Shown in pieces: positions 22,254-32,300 of a stretch of DNA of 64,000 bases. How positions within the stretch are numbered: the first letter of the stretch is position 1; each line of letters opens with the position of its first letter. The position numbers and the translations under genes are program-made. The notes under the pieces are model-generated. The model saw only the letters and a list, made by a program, of their open reading frames with translations. It did not search any database and was not told the origin of the DNA. Location: the IMG/VR virus record IMGVR_UViG_3300028654_000014, positions 18,222 through 82,221 of that record. One strand, 5' to 3'. Source of the stretch: a virus.

Positions 22254-24017
22254 TTATTCCTTATCTGGTGTGATTAGTTTGCGTGTTAAAGGGTTTTGCA
22301 TTATGAGAAAGATGGCTCTATTCTTTTCACCTTCATCATCATTATCAATCGCTTTATTCAAATGATCAGCATAAAATTGTAAACCTGGTTGTTGTTTAAT
22401 TTTAGCTGCCACTTCTTTTAAAGAATCATCTGTAGCATTATAAAGATTCTTAGCTATCTTTGAAGATGGATTATCACCACTTCCAAATTTACTTTGAATT
22501 TTTGCTTGTCCAAAAGGATTCGTAATAACAGAAGCAGGTGTAGCTGGAAGAGTTTTTTGAACTAATTGACCAGCTGGAGTATCAACAGCTTTTGAAGCAA
22601 TATTTAAACCTTTAGCTGCTAACATTCTAGCTTCGCGGCCAATTGGATTTCCAGTCAATAATGTCGAAGGTAGATTTAAAGTACTAGCAACAGCACTACC
22701 AGTACCTTTATCCATTAATTTCTTAGCAGCAGTATTATAAGTATAAAGATTACTTAATGTTTGATTTGTACTTTTAATAGCTTCAGAAGCTTGAGGATCA
22801 ACAGTTTCAGCCAAATCTTCAATATGTTGTCTTACAATACCACTTAATCTTTTTACAAATTCAGCTTCGGGTTTTAAATCTGAAGCAGGTTGATCAAAAG
22901 CAGCTGAGGCTAAATCCGTTGCTTTACTTTGTAAACCTTGTTTATAAGATATTAATTGTTGTAAATCACCATCAGAAGCAGATAATTTTTCAATATAAGG
23001 AATATATTTCTTTTCAATTTTATCCATTATAGCATTTTGATCAGGATCAGTTCCTAAACCTTCTCTAAAATCATATAAGAATTTAGCAGTTTTATCTCCA
23101 ATATGACCAGCTTCTTCTAAATTATCTGGCATATTTTGTTCTAATTTCGATTGAACATCGGGTATAATTTTATTTAATTTTTGATAGTTATTATCAATAG
23201 CTTCTAATGATTTATCATAGATTGCATTTGCCCCGCCGGTTAAAGACATTGCACCCTCATCCATAGCAGTTTTACCAATACCTTTTATAATATCAGATCC
23301 TTGAGCAACTTTACCAGTTTCTTGATTATAAACTCTAGCAAGCTCTTTAGAAGGTTTAATTCCAACAGCTTTTGAAGCCATTTTAGAACTAGCAACTTCT
23401 AACGCTTCAGGAGATAAAGCTTCGACACCTTTAGCAATTCCAGCTCCTAAAGCACCCCCAGCAGCTCCTAATCCAGCTCCTAACGCAGTATCTTTAGCCA
23501 TACCACCCAAGTCCTCAGAATCAGAGGTTCCAAGCCCTGTAGCAGCTCCTAAAGCAGCTCCACCGCCAATTGTACCTAATTTAGCAGCAATAGCTTCTGG
23601 AGCTAAGGCAATAGATCCAACACCACCAGCAACATTACCAAGACCATAAGTCCAAGGGTTTTGTTCTTGAGCTGCTGAATTCTTAGATCTTTGAATATCT
23701 CTGTATTGTTTATAAAGATCTTCCATTGAAGCTTTTTCTTCACCTTTTTCAGGTAAAGCTTTATGTTTTAAAGCTTGTAAAGCACCCATCATTTCATCAG
23801 AATAACCTAAAGTAGCACCTTGAGCGGCACCCCTTAAACCTGATTCTAATTGACTAACGGGTTCTTGTTGAGATTCTAAAGCAGATTGTTTTACAGGATC
23901 ATTATCATGAGCTTGTTGGAAAATAGCCTTTAGATCTTGATCATCATTTTTTGATTGATCAATAGGATCATTTCCAGCAGCGGCATTAAAAATGTCTTTA
24001 ATATCTTGATCAGCCAT
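22254..24017 (-). CDS. Putative internal virion protein
   Basis: 587 residues. The N-terminus repeats an acidic motif (IKDIFNAAAGNDPIDQS, then LKAIFQQAHDNDPVKQS). A glycine/alanine-zipper region follows at about 125-200 (AGGVGSIALAPEAIAAKLG, GAGLGAAGGALGAG), able to insert into membranes; the rest is helical. Such proteins at the end of a podovirus late operon are often ejected with the DNA. Identity is inferred from composition and place, not from a recognised family. Confidence 0.55.
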   Translation of the reverse strand: MADQDIKDIFNAAAGNDPIDQSKNDDQDLKAIFQQAHDNDPVKQSALESQQEPVSQLESGLRGAAQGATLGYSDEMMGALQALKHKALPEKGEEKASMEDLYKQYRDIQRSKNSAAQEQNPWTYGLGNVAGGVGSIALAPEAIAAKLGTIGGGAALGAATGLGTSDSEDLGGMAKDTALGAGLGAAGGALGAGIAKGVEALSPEALEVASSKMASKAVGIKPSKELARVYNQETGKVAQGSDIIKGIGKTAMDEGAMSLTGGANAIYDKSLEAIDNNYQKLNKIIPDVQSKLEQNMPDNLEEAGHIGDKTAKFLYDFREGLGTDPDQNAIMDKIEKKYIPYIEKLSASDGDLQQLISYKQGLQSKATDLASAAFDQPASDLKPEAEFVKRLSGIVRQHIEDLAETVDPQASEAIKSTNQTLSNLYTYNTAAKKLMDKGTGSAVASTLNLPSTLLTGNPIGREARMLAAKGLNIASKAVDTPAGQLVQKTLPATPASVITNPFGQAKIQSKFGSGDNPSSKIAKNLYNATDDSLKEVAAKIKQQPGLQFYADHLNKAIDNDDEGEKNRAIFLIMQNPLTRKLITPDKE

Positions 24018-24018
24018 T

Positions 24019-25929
24019 TTAGTAATTAGTATCCTTTAAAGCTTTTTGTTGAATGAGAGATTTTATAGCATCTTGTCTTGATAATCCTTTTGCTTGCATA
24101 ACTGCATTTATTCCACGTTCTTGAGCAGGAGTATATAATCCTAACATATCAGAATGTCTATAAATAGCATTTTTATATTGTTCAGGAGTTAATTTATCTT
24201 GACCAGCTTTAACAACATTACCCATATTATCTTTAATAACTTGATTACTTACATCAGCAAGTCCATTTAAATATTTTTGATTTAATTTAATAAATTCACC
24301 TTGTTGAGCACCAACAGGAACATTTGCAATTTTTTGCATATATCCGGCCATACCAGAAGCAGCTGTAGGATTACTTAAATCTTTTATCATTCCTTCAGTA
24401 GGAGCGTTATTACTAGCAACTTTTGCCATTTCTATATTATACAATTTAACTTGTTGAGGAGTCCATTTATCAGGATCTGGAAATTCTTGAAACATTTTTA
24501 AAGCATTTTTAATAGCTAATGAATTTCTATAAGCTTGTTGAATTGCAGGTTTACTTCTAGCATTTGTTATATCATTTTCCATTTTAACTTCAGCATCTCT
24601 AGATTCTTTGGCCATTTTAAATTCTTGACCAGCTTTAGCTGCTTGAATTCTAGCAGCATTTTGAGATTTAGTTCTTTCCATAGAAGCTGTACGATTTTTC
24701 TCACCTTCAGATTGTTTTACATTTTGTTGAAGGATAACTTTTTGCATAGCAGTTTGTAATGCTGAATCTTTTTGTAAGAAAGGAGCAATTTTAAATAAAT
24801 CAGAAGCTGAAGCATTATCAGGTACTTTCATTCCTTTTTTATTTAAATAATCCCTTATAACTTGTGACATAGGACTAGAAGCATCATTTTGTTGATTAGC
24901 AACAATTTCATTATATTTTTGAACTGGTAAACCAGATTCAGTTCTTTGTTGTTGTAAAAGAGCTAATTCTTGAGCAGGAGAAGCTTTTGCCATTCCAGCA
25001 CCCATTAAAGCAAATCCTTGTTGAGCATTATTTAAAGCTAAATTTTGATCTCTTTGTCTTTGAGCTTCAGCAAGATCAGAAGATTGAGGTTTTAAAGCAC
25101 CCAATAATTTACTAAAAGAAGATTGATCTGGTTCTTCTAATAATTTCTTATCTTCATCTGATACTTCGGATTCATCTTTTGAAGGTTCAGAAGCTAATTT
25201 TCTATCAGATTCTTCTGAAGGTTTTTCATCAGATTTTTCTTTAGCTACAAAATCTTCATTAGCCATTTCATTTTTTAATTCTTTATCTTCAGGAGATTCT
25301 CCAGAAACATCTAATTCAGAAGCAGGTTTTGCAATTGGTTTAGTAGGAGAAGCTTCAATATCTTGTTCTTCACCTTTTATATCTTCAGGTTGATTCATTT
25401 TTTGAGCTTCAGGATATTCAGCATTAGCAATTAAAGCCAAACCTTCTGGACTATTAGGATCAATAGAACCAGTAACAGGATCAGATGAAACTTGTCCACC
25501 ATCATCGTAACCTTTTATTTGACCACCTTCAGAATCATTATCAGGAAATAATTTATTCCATAATTGTTTTACAGTCATTTGAGAATCTTGGGGATGGGCA
25601 GCAGCTTTTTTTAAAGCATCAGTAACATCAGGTCTAGCAGCTGGAACGGAGGGAGAAGGAGAAGGAGATGGTTCAACATCACCACCACTAAAATAACCAA
25701 CATTTACAACAGGTTCTTTATAATTCTTTTGAGCATCATTATATTTTTGTATTCTTTCTTGTTCGGTTGGAAGGCTCATTAATTCTCGGTAATTCTTTTC
25801 AACAGGTGTTTCTTCAGGAGATTCATCAACTTGTCCACCATCATCATAATGTTCAATATGAATATGAGGAGGATTATTTATCTTTTGATATTGTTTATAA
25901 ACTTTTTTCATTTTTTTAATGTCTGACAT
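24019..25929 (-). CDS. Putative internal virion protein with GG[QD]V motifs
   Basis: 636 residues. The first third is acidic and proline/serine-rich and contains repeated short motifs HYDDGGQV, GYFSGGDV and GYDDGGQV. The remainder is helical and alanine/glutamine-rich. The GG-x-V type motif also appears in the products at 25938 and 35937, suggesting a shared assembly or processing signal. Located between two other presumed internal proteins. Confidence 0.55.
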   Translation of the reverse strand: MSDIKKMKKVYKQYQKINNPPHIHIEHYDDGGQVDESPEETPVEKNYRELMSLPTEQERIQKYNDAQKNYKEPVVNVGYFSGGDVEPSPSPSPSVPAARPDVTDALKKAAAHPQDSQMTVKQLWNKLFPDNDSEGGQIKGYDDGGQVSSDPVTGSIDPNSPEGLALIANAEYPEAQKMNQPEDIKGEEQDIEASPTKPIAKPASELDVSGESPEDKELKNEMANEDFVAKEKSDEKPSEESDRKLASEPSKDESEVSDEDKKLLEEPDQSSFSKLLGALKPQSSDLAEAQRQRDQNLALNNAQQGFALMGAGMAKASPAQELALLQQQRTESGLPVQKYNEIVANQQNDASSPMSQVIRDYLNKKGMKVPDNASASDLFKIAPFLQKDSALQTAMQKVILQQNVKQSEGEKNRTASMERTKSQNAARIQAAKAGQEFKMAKESRDAEVKMENDITNARSKPAIQQAYRNSLAIKNALKMFQEFPDPDKWTPQQVKLYNIEMAKVASNNAPTEGMIKDLSNPTAASGMAGYMQKIANVPVGAQQGEFIKLNQKYLNGLADVSNQVIKDNMGNVVKAGQDKLTPEQYKNAIYRHSDMLGLYTPAQERGINAVMQAKGLSRQDAIKSLIQQKALKDTNY

Positions 25930-25937
25930 ATCTTACC

Positions 25938-27233
25938 TTAATCTTTTTCGTTAAGTCTATTCTTTACAGAGTTATGAGCATGAATTAATTTTAACAATTC
26001 TTTACCAAGTTTAGATTCAGCTAATGAACGAGGAACTACAATTTCCATTGGAGATAACATTGCATGAACAGTATCATTTTTAGGACTATCACCAGGAACA
26101 TTAGCTTGTCCTGGAACTTCTCCACCTTGTTTGAAATTTACAGGACCACCTTGATTCATTCCAGCAGCAGCGTTCATTCCACCACCTTGCCACTTTTGTT
26201 GTAAATTAGAAATTTTACCACCTTCATAAGCCATAACTTGAGGATTAGCATTTTTAGTACCTGATGTATTATAAGCACTCTCTAATCCACCAAGACCTTG
26301 ACCAGCTCCAGCCCACATATTATAAGCACCTTGAGCTGCTTGATTTCCTAAATTACCTAAAGCACCAGCACTATTTAAAGCTGCACCAGATTGAGCACCA
26401 GCTCTTGATAAATTTAAACCATATTGTTGAGCTGTTCTTGCTTGTTGAGCTGCCAATTCTTGATTTTGAGCACTAATATTCATATTACCAACATTTTGAA
26501 GATTGGCAAGATTTCCAGCTTGAGCCTGATTTTGTGCTCCAACATTTCTTTGTTGTTGAGCAATTTGATTTTGAGTATTAAATCTTTGCATTTGATCAGC
26601 AGCTTGAGCTTTTTGAGCAGCTTGAGAAAATTGTTGTTGATTAATTTGACCACCTATTTGACCAGATTGAGCTGTTGCTTGTAAAGCTTGTTGTGCAGCT
26701 TGTTGAGCAACTTGATTAGCATTACTAAATTCTTGATTAGCTCCTGATTGAGCATTTTGTAATTGAGCAGCTAAAGTTCTACCAGTTGATCCAGCTCCAC
26801 CCATTTGCATTTGAGCATTTTGCAAAATCTGAGCATTTTTAGATTGAATATCACCTTGAGCGGATTGTTGAGCTTGAGCCAAAGCAGCACGATCAGCAGC
26901 AGTTAATCCTTGAGTTGATCTTTGTTGCATTTGTTGTAAAGCTTGTCTTTGAGCATCTAAAGATTGTTGATCAGTACCAACTCCAGCCATAGCTGAAGGA
27001 CCAGCAGACATATAAGCTTCTAATTGAGGAGTTAAAATTCCAGCTTGACGATACTTTTCTAATATAAGAGGTTTAGAAATATCAGGAGCATTTCCAACTT
27101 CTTGCATTATTTGATAAGCGATATTATCTAAATTTGAAGCTTGACCTCTATCGCCACTACCAGCAGCTTGTCCTGCGAAACCACCAGCAATACTACCTAT
27201 TGCACCTAATGCCGAGCTAAATGGATCAGCCAT
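25938..27233 (-). CDS. Q/A-rich virion protein with GDSPKNDTV motif
   Basis: 431 residues. A glycine/alanine hydrophobic N-terminus is followed by long alanine/glutamine-rich helices. The C-terminus has GG-x-V repeats (NQGGPVNFKQGGEV), then VPGDSPKNDTVHAMLSPMEI and VVPRS. The DTV-x-AML-S-P-x-E-I/F-V-V-P-R motif recurs at the C-termini of phage tail and internal proteins, where it may mark an assembly domain. Likely part of the ejected core or tail extension. Confidence 0.6.
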   Translation of the reverse strand: MADPFSSALGAIGSIAGGFAGQAAGSGDRGQASNLDNIAYQIMQEVGNAPDISKPLILEKYRQAGILTPQLEAYMSAGPSAMAGVGTDQQSLDAQRQALQQMQQRSTQGLTAADRAALAQAQQSAQGDIQSKNAQILQNAQMQMGGAGSTGRTLAAQLQNAQSGANQEFSNANQVAQQAAQQALQATAQSGQIGGQINQQQFSQAAQKAQAADQMQRFNTQNQIAQQQRNVGAQNQAQAGNLANLQNVGNMNISAQNQELAAQQARTAQQYGLNLSRAGAQSGAALNSAGALGNLGNQAAQGAYNMWAGAGQGLGGLESAYNTSGTKNANPQVMAYEGGKISNLQQKWQGGGMNAAAGMNQGGPVNFKQGGEVPGQANVPGDSPKNDTVHAMLSPMEIVVPRSLAESKLGKELLKLIHAHNSVKNRLNEKD

Positions 27234-27251
27234 TTTATGATACCTCTTTCA

Positions 27252-28838
27252 TTATGAACTTCCTACAGTATTTGCTATTGAAGGATAAGCTGATTGTTGA
27301 GCAGCTTGTTCTGGAGTTATATTTAAATTTTGTAAACCACCAACAGCAGCATTTGCTGATGCTAATGCATTATTATATGCAGCTTGATCAGTTGCTAAAT
27401 TTGCATTTGCCCAAGCTATTTCGTTATCAGAATTTGCACTACCTAATGCACCTGGAGCAAATTGTCTAATTGCTGCTTCTTTGGCACCTTGAGTATATAA
27501 TGCAGGATCTGTACTATACCAAATATCATGAATTTTTTGAGCTTGTTGATAAGAAGCTAATGGTGAAGCAATTTGACTTTGATAATTACCTAATGAATTT
27601 TGTAATGCATTATTAAATCCTGTTGTATCAGCATTAATAGTTGGAGCGGCAGCAAATTGACCAACTTGTCCTTGATTATATTGTCCTAGTATATTTTGAG
27701 CTGATGTTGGAGCATTTTGTCCACCTAATTGTTGTAAAGCTGCTAATTGAGCATATTGTTGTTGATTAATATCATTTTGAGCTGTTGCTTGTAATGGATT
27801 TTGAGTTAAATAAGATCCAATACCTTGTAATACATTACCAGTAACTTGTTCACCAGGAGTAACTCCTAAAAGATTAGCTTCTTGTTGAGAAATATTACCT
27901 GATTGAAAATCCTTTATAGCTTGCTGATATTGTGCATTTGATGCGTTTTGAGCTTGAGTTGCTTGATTTTGAAATTGATTATTTAAACCAGTAACAGTTT
28001 GACCAAATTGATTTTGAACTCCTTGACCAAATTGTTGAGCTTGAGAAGCTGCTTGTTGTCCTTGAGCTTGAGCACCAGTAATAGCATTTTGTATCTGAGG
28101 AGATAATCCAGCAGTAGCAGTTCGAGCTTGACCTAAAGCTTGTTGATTATTTTGTTGTCCTAAAAGTAAAGAATCCAAACCTTGTTGACCTTGAGTGTAT
28201 TGAGGATTTCCTACAAATCTTTGTAACAAACCAGTTCTTCCACCTTGAGAACCAATAGCTTGATTTAATTGATTAACATCAGCAGCTTGAGATTGTAATT
28301 GTTGAGTATTATTTAATCCTTGAGGTCCTTGATATTGACCACTCATTAATTGTTGAAATTGACTAGCTTGAGGTCCAGAAAGAGATTGAGATCCTGGTTG
28401 ACCTGAAACATACTGAGTAGGATTTTGTAATACATTTTGAACTAATTGTTGATTAGCTCCAGTGTTAAATTGATTTTGAGAAGTACCTTGTTGAAATTGT
28501 TGTTGCTGATTTTGTAAATTTTGAGAAGCTTGTTGACCAACTCCTTGAATTCCATTTCCAACTGCTTGACCTAATTGATTACCTTGATTAGCTTGTAAAA
28601 CCTTTTGAATATTTGTATAACCAGAACCTTTTTGTTGATTAGGATTTGTAGCAGGTGCAGCAGCACTTCCACCAGCAACAGCTGTAGAACCACCAGAACT
28701 ACCCGATCCTTGACCCCCCGTAGGAGATTGACCATTACCAGAAGTAGGAGAAAATATACCAACTTGTTGCTGTTGTTGATTACCAGCTTGTTGAGTATTA
28801 TCTTGACCTAAGTCATTTTGTTGAATAGTATTAGCCAT
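27252..28838 (-). CDS. Q/N-rich virion protein
   Basis: 528 residues, dominated by glutamine, asparagine, alanine and glycine, with QQQ and NQ runs in the first 140 residues, then long helical Q/A repeats. It is the first gene behind a late-promoter-like motif at 28864. Composition and place suggest an internal or ejected virion protein related in style to the product at 25938. Confidence 0.58.
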   Translation of the reverse strand: MANTIQQNDLGQDNTQQAGNQQQQQVGIFSPTSGNGQSPTGGQGSGSSGGSTAVAGGSAAAPATNPNQQKGSGYTNIQKVLQANQGNQLGQAVGNGIQGVGQQASQNLQNQQQQFQQGTSQNQFNTGANQQLVQNVLQNPTQYVSGQPGSQSLSGPQASQFQQLMSGQYQGPQGLNNTQQLQSQAADVNQLNQAIGSQGGRTGLLQRFVGNPQYTQGQQGLDSLLLGQQNNQQALGQARTATAGLSPQIQNAITGAQAQGQQAASQAQQFGQGVQNQFGQTVTGLNNQFQNQATQAQNASNAQYQQAIKDFQSGNISQQEANLLGVTPGEQVTGNVLQGIGSYLTQNPLQATAQNDINQQQYAQLAALQQLGGQNAPTSAQNILGQYNQGQVGQFAAAPTINADTTGFNNALQNSLGNYQSQIASPLASYQQAQKIHDIWYSTDPALYTQGAKEAAIRQFAPGALGSANSDNEIAWANANLATDQAAYNNALASANAAVGGLQNLNITPEQAAQQSAYPSIANTVGSS

Positions 28839-28863
28839 TTAAAATCCTGTTATCATGCATAAC

Positions 28864-28875
28864 TATAGTTGTTAA
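28864..28875 (-). promoter_or_regulatory. Late-promoter-like motif TTAACAACTATA
   Basis: Exact copy of the 12-mer on the minus strand, 25 bases before the ATG at 28838. Here the motif is followed by GTT, which creates the palindrome AACTATAGTT. Confidence 0.6.
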
Positions 28876-28885
28876 CTTCATAAAC

Positions 28886-29299
28886 TTACTGTTGCCAAGC
28901 AACTACTCTTATTATGTATGATTCATTAGCTTGTAACCCTGTGATATTATTGATGTTATAGACATTTGATGATTGAGCACCACTTACAAACACCCCAGAA
29001 GTAGGAAAATGAGTTGTATTAGTTTGATTCAAAGCCGATATAACGGTTACACCATCAACCTTTGCTGTTGAATTTAAAGCAAAAGAAGATGTTTGTAATG
29101 GATTGCCCGAAGCGTCAACCGATACAGTAACATCCTTTACAGTACAACTAATATTGTCTCTTAAAGATAAATCACCATTTAAAGCTTCATAAATTACTTC
29201 AATACCATTATTTAATGATACAGAAAGAGTATCAACCAATTGTCTAAATTGACTTTGATAATCTGATGAAATTAATCTTCTAAATGATGGAAGTTTCAT
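28886..29299 (-). CDS. Hypothetical virion protein
   Basis: 137 residues: a helical N-terminus (MKLPSFRRLISSDYQSQF) and a beta-rich C-terminal domain of about 90 residues. Located after the large neck/tail gene; possibly a tail accessory or attachment protein. No family recognised. Confidence 0.6.
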   Translation of the reverse strand: MKLPSFRRLISSDYQSQFRQLVDTLSVSLNNGIEVIYEALNGDLSLRDNISCTVKDVTVSVDASGNPLQTSSFALNSTAKVDGVTVISALNQTNTTHFPTSGVFVSGAQSSNVYNINNITGLQANESYIIRVVAWQQ

Positions 29300-29302
29300 T
29301 TT

Positions 29303-29395
29303 TTACCTTAATAAAAAACTTATGATTAAATAAACTATGAAATTAAAAATACCCATAGATATTAAAGCTAAACATATAGCATTCCAAAAACTCAT
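29303..29395 (-). CDS. Tiny membrane protein
   Basis: 30 residues, MSFWNAICLALISMGIF then NFIVYLIISFLLR, almost entirely hydrophobic. The ATG comes one base after the stop of the 1650-residue protein, so it can be translated by reinitiation. Function unknown. Confidence 0.45.
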   Translation of the reverse strand: MSFWNAICLALISMGIFNFIVYLIISFLLR

Positions 29396-29396
29396 A

Positions 29397-32300
29397 TTAA
29401 CGATAAGCCCTTGAACTTTGACCAATTTCACCTGTCAAAGTAATTCCAAAAAGAGAATATTTTTCTCTAGCAATTGAATGAGTAAATTGACAATTTAAAT
29501 ATCTACATCTTTGAACATCTCTAGGAATATAAGTTCTTGATGGAGCAGAATTTGATGCCCCACCAAAAAATCCATAACCAAATCCTGTTGGACCTGGAAC
29601 TCCATGAACTGAAGCAGGAATTCCTGTATAACCAAATATACCATTACCTGTACCAAGTACTGGAACATCAATAAAAGATGGTAATAGATCACTAGAAAAA
29701 CTTAAAGTTGCAGAAGTAAAAGCTTTATTTTCAAACATTGTTGTTGCTTCACGAACATGTTTTAAATTTAATGGATCACCAAAAGTTTGAGGTGCCCATT
29801 GAATATTTGATTTAATAGATTTAAAAATAGTCAAAGGACCAATAAGAAAATCTAATTTGTTGTTTAAAGTAACTCTTTTATTTGAAATATTAACCTTTGT
29901 AATAATAGCTTCTTGTAAAGTATTATTTACTATTTGTTGATAATTATTAAAAGCAGTACCAGTATCATTATTTAAAGTTAAAATCATTCCATTGTAAGAA
30001 GATTCAATATCTGCAAAATCATTGTTATTTACAGTTAAACTTCCAGTAGTACCTGCAACTTGTACTGATACTGGAATAGTAAATGTATTAGAAGTAAGAA
30101 CAGTTACAGGATAAGTTCCATCAATATTAGGAACAGAATCACTACCACTAATTGTAATTATTCTTCCACTTGTTAAGTTATGAGCACCAAATGTTGTAAT
30201 TACAGTAGGATCACTAGCAGAAATACCAGTAATAACTACTACAGAATTATTAGATTCATAAACAGTATAACTTGAACCAGGATCAGCTCCAGGTTGAGCT
30301 AATCTTCCAGCATCTGTAGCAATTTTAGCCAATAATAAATCTAATTGATTTCTAGCATTTCCACCAGGAAGTAATTGTAGAGTAGAAAAATAATTCCTAT
30401 CAGTTAAAAATACATCACTATCTAATTTAGTTAATAAAGTATTAAATTGAAAGATAGAAATAGTTTGATCTTGAGTTAAAACATCACCTACTGCAAAATC
30501 AGCAATATTACTAAATAATATTTGATCACCAAAATAATCACCAGCAACTAAATTTTGTGTTAATTCACGATCAGCATAATCATAACGATCAAAATCTTTT
30601 CTTTCTTGTTCTAAGAAATCAGTATCACCAGCTCCTAAATATTGTCTATCATTAAATGAATTAATAACACCACAAGTATCAGTTTTATCAAAAGTTGTCC
30701 ATGTATTAGTTAAAGTACTAAATCTATAACCAATAGTAGCTAAAAGATCAGTTGTCTCTTGAACTGTATAAACTGTATATGAATTATCAGATTCATAACC
30801 AATTCCCCAAGTAGCTGATTTAAAATTTGTATATTGTTCTGTTGCAAGTTTTAAAATATCAATATCAATTGGACGAGAAACAATATTAACACCAGATTCA
30901 GAAGTTGAAGTAATACCCTGAGTAGTCCATCCATAAATTAAATTATTAGATACATCTAAAGAATCAGGAGCCAATAAAATACAGCTACTATCAAATAAAG
31001 CAAGATTAAAAGGAGCAGTTTCTCCACTGATTCTAAATAATCCATCTTCTTTATAAACAAATAGACTATCTCTTAAAGGAAATATTCTAAGAATTGCTTT
31101 ATCTTTTGCACCAACATCAATTGTATTTACTAATGGTACAGCATCAGGTTGTAATATTTTAGAAAAATATATTCTATTAGGTAATACTTCATTATCAGAA
31201 GTTACAGCAGTTGTAATATTTATCAAAGCACCTCTAGTTCCAGCAACCGTTACATTTACAGGAATAGAGAAAGATGTAGGACTTATATATGAAATAGTCC
31301 AAACTCCATTAACTGAAGGAGTTGAATTAGAATTAGTGATCATTACTTGATTTTGATTAATAAGTCCATGAGGAGTTGAAGTTGTAATTACAGTAGGATT
31401 AGCAATTGAAATTGAACTTATTTGAATAGTAGGACTAATATCGGGATTAAAAGACAATCCTGTTTGAGAATTATTTCCAACAATAAAAAAGGGACTATTA
31501 GTTAAAGATCTAGCTTCAAATAATATTTGACCAGGAACACCTGTAGGACCTGAAAGATAATAAGCATAAATAGGAGAATTAGGATCTCTATTAATAATAT
31601 CAATTAAGCTTCTAGCAGTTTGATCAACAGCTTGTGCAGGACTTATAACATTTGATAATAGTATTTGATTTAAAGAAGGATCAGCTCCAACTCCAGGAGT
31701 TAAAACGCTTGAAGTAAATCCAGAAGTACCATTAGTAGGAGCAGCAGCACTTCCTTCATTGATATTAGTAACTGTAATATGATTTGTAGAAAATACTGAA
31801 GTAAAATCTTGAACAATTGTATTAATAACATTACTTGTTTTTATAGCAACAGTATTAGCCGAATCATTTGTTACAAGATCAACTAATACTCCAGTTTTAT
31901 TAGCTACAAGAGGATCAGTTCCAACTCCATTAACTTTATACCAAATATAATAAGAAGTTGTATCATTAGCATCATTGATTGTAAAATATTTCCCAGCTAA
32001 ATTACCTGAAACATCTGCTACTGTATTAATTTGAACAATTTGTGCAACTCCAAGAACGAAAGTATATGTAGTTGTAGTAGTGCCATCAGACAATGTAATT
32101 GTTGGAATTGTACCTGCATTAATTTCAGCAATCATTTGTTCTACACCTAATAAACTAATATCTAATCTTTGACGAGTACGAGTATTAGCATAAAACATGA
32201 CATTCTTAAAATTGTTAATATCTAATGCAAATGGAGGTAAATCATTTGCTTGTAAAATACCTTCACCAGTTGTAGCATTTGTATATAGAAAAGCTCCAGC

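Noticed and set aside
24535-24759. Plus-strand open frames opposite the internal virion protein and fibre genes
   Set aside because: They are mirror images of A/Q/S-rich coding sequence, with unlikely compositions (runs of Leu, Ser, Cys, Ile) and no ribosome-binding site. The same applies to those opposite 26264-27469, 35945-36507 and 39905.
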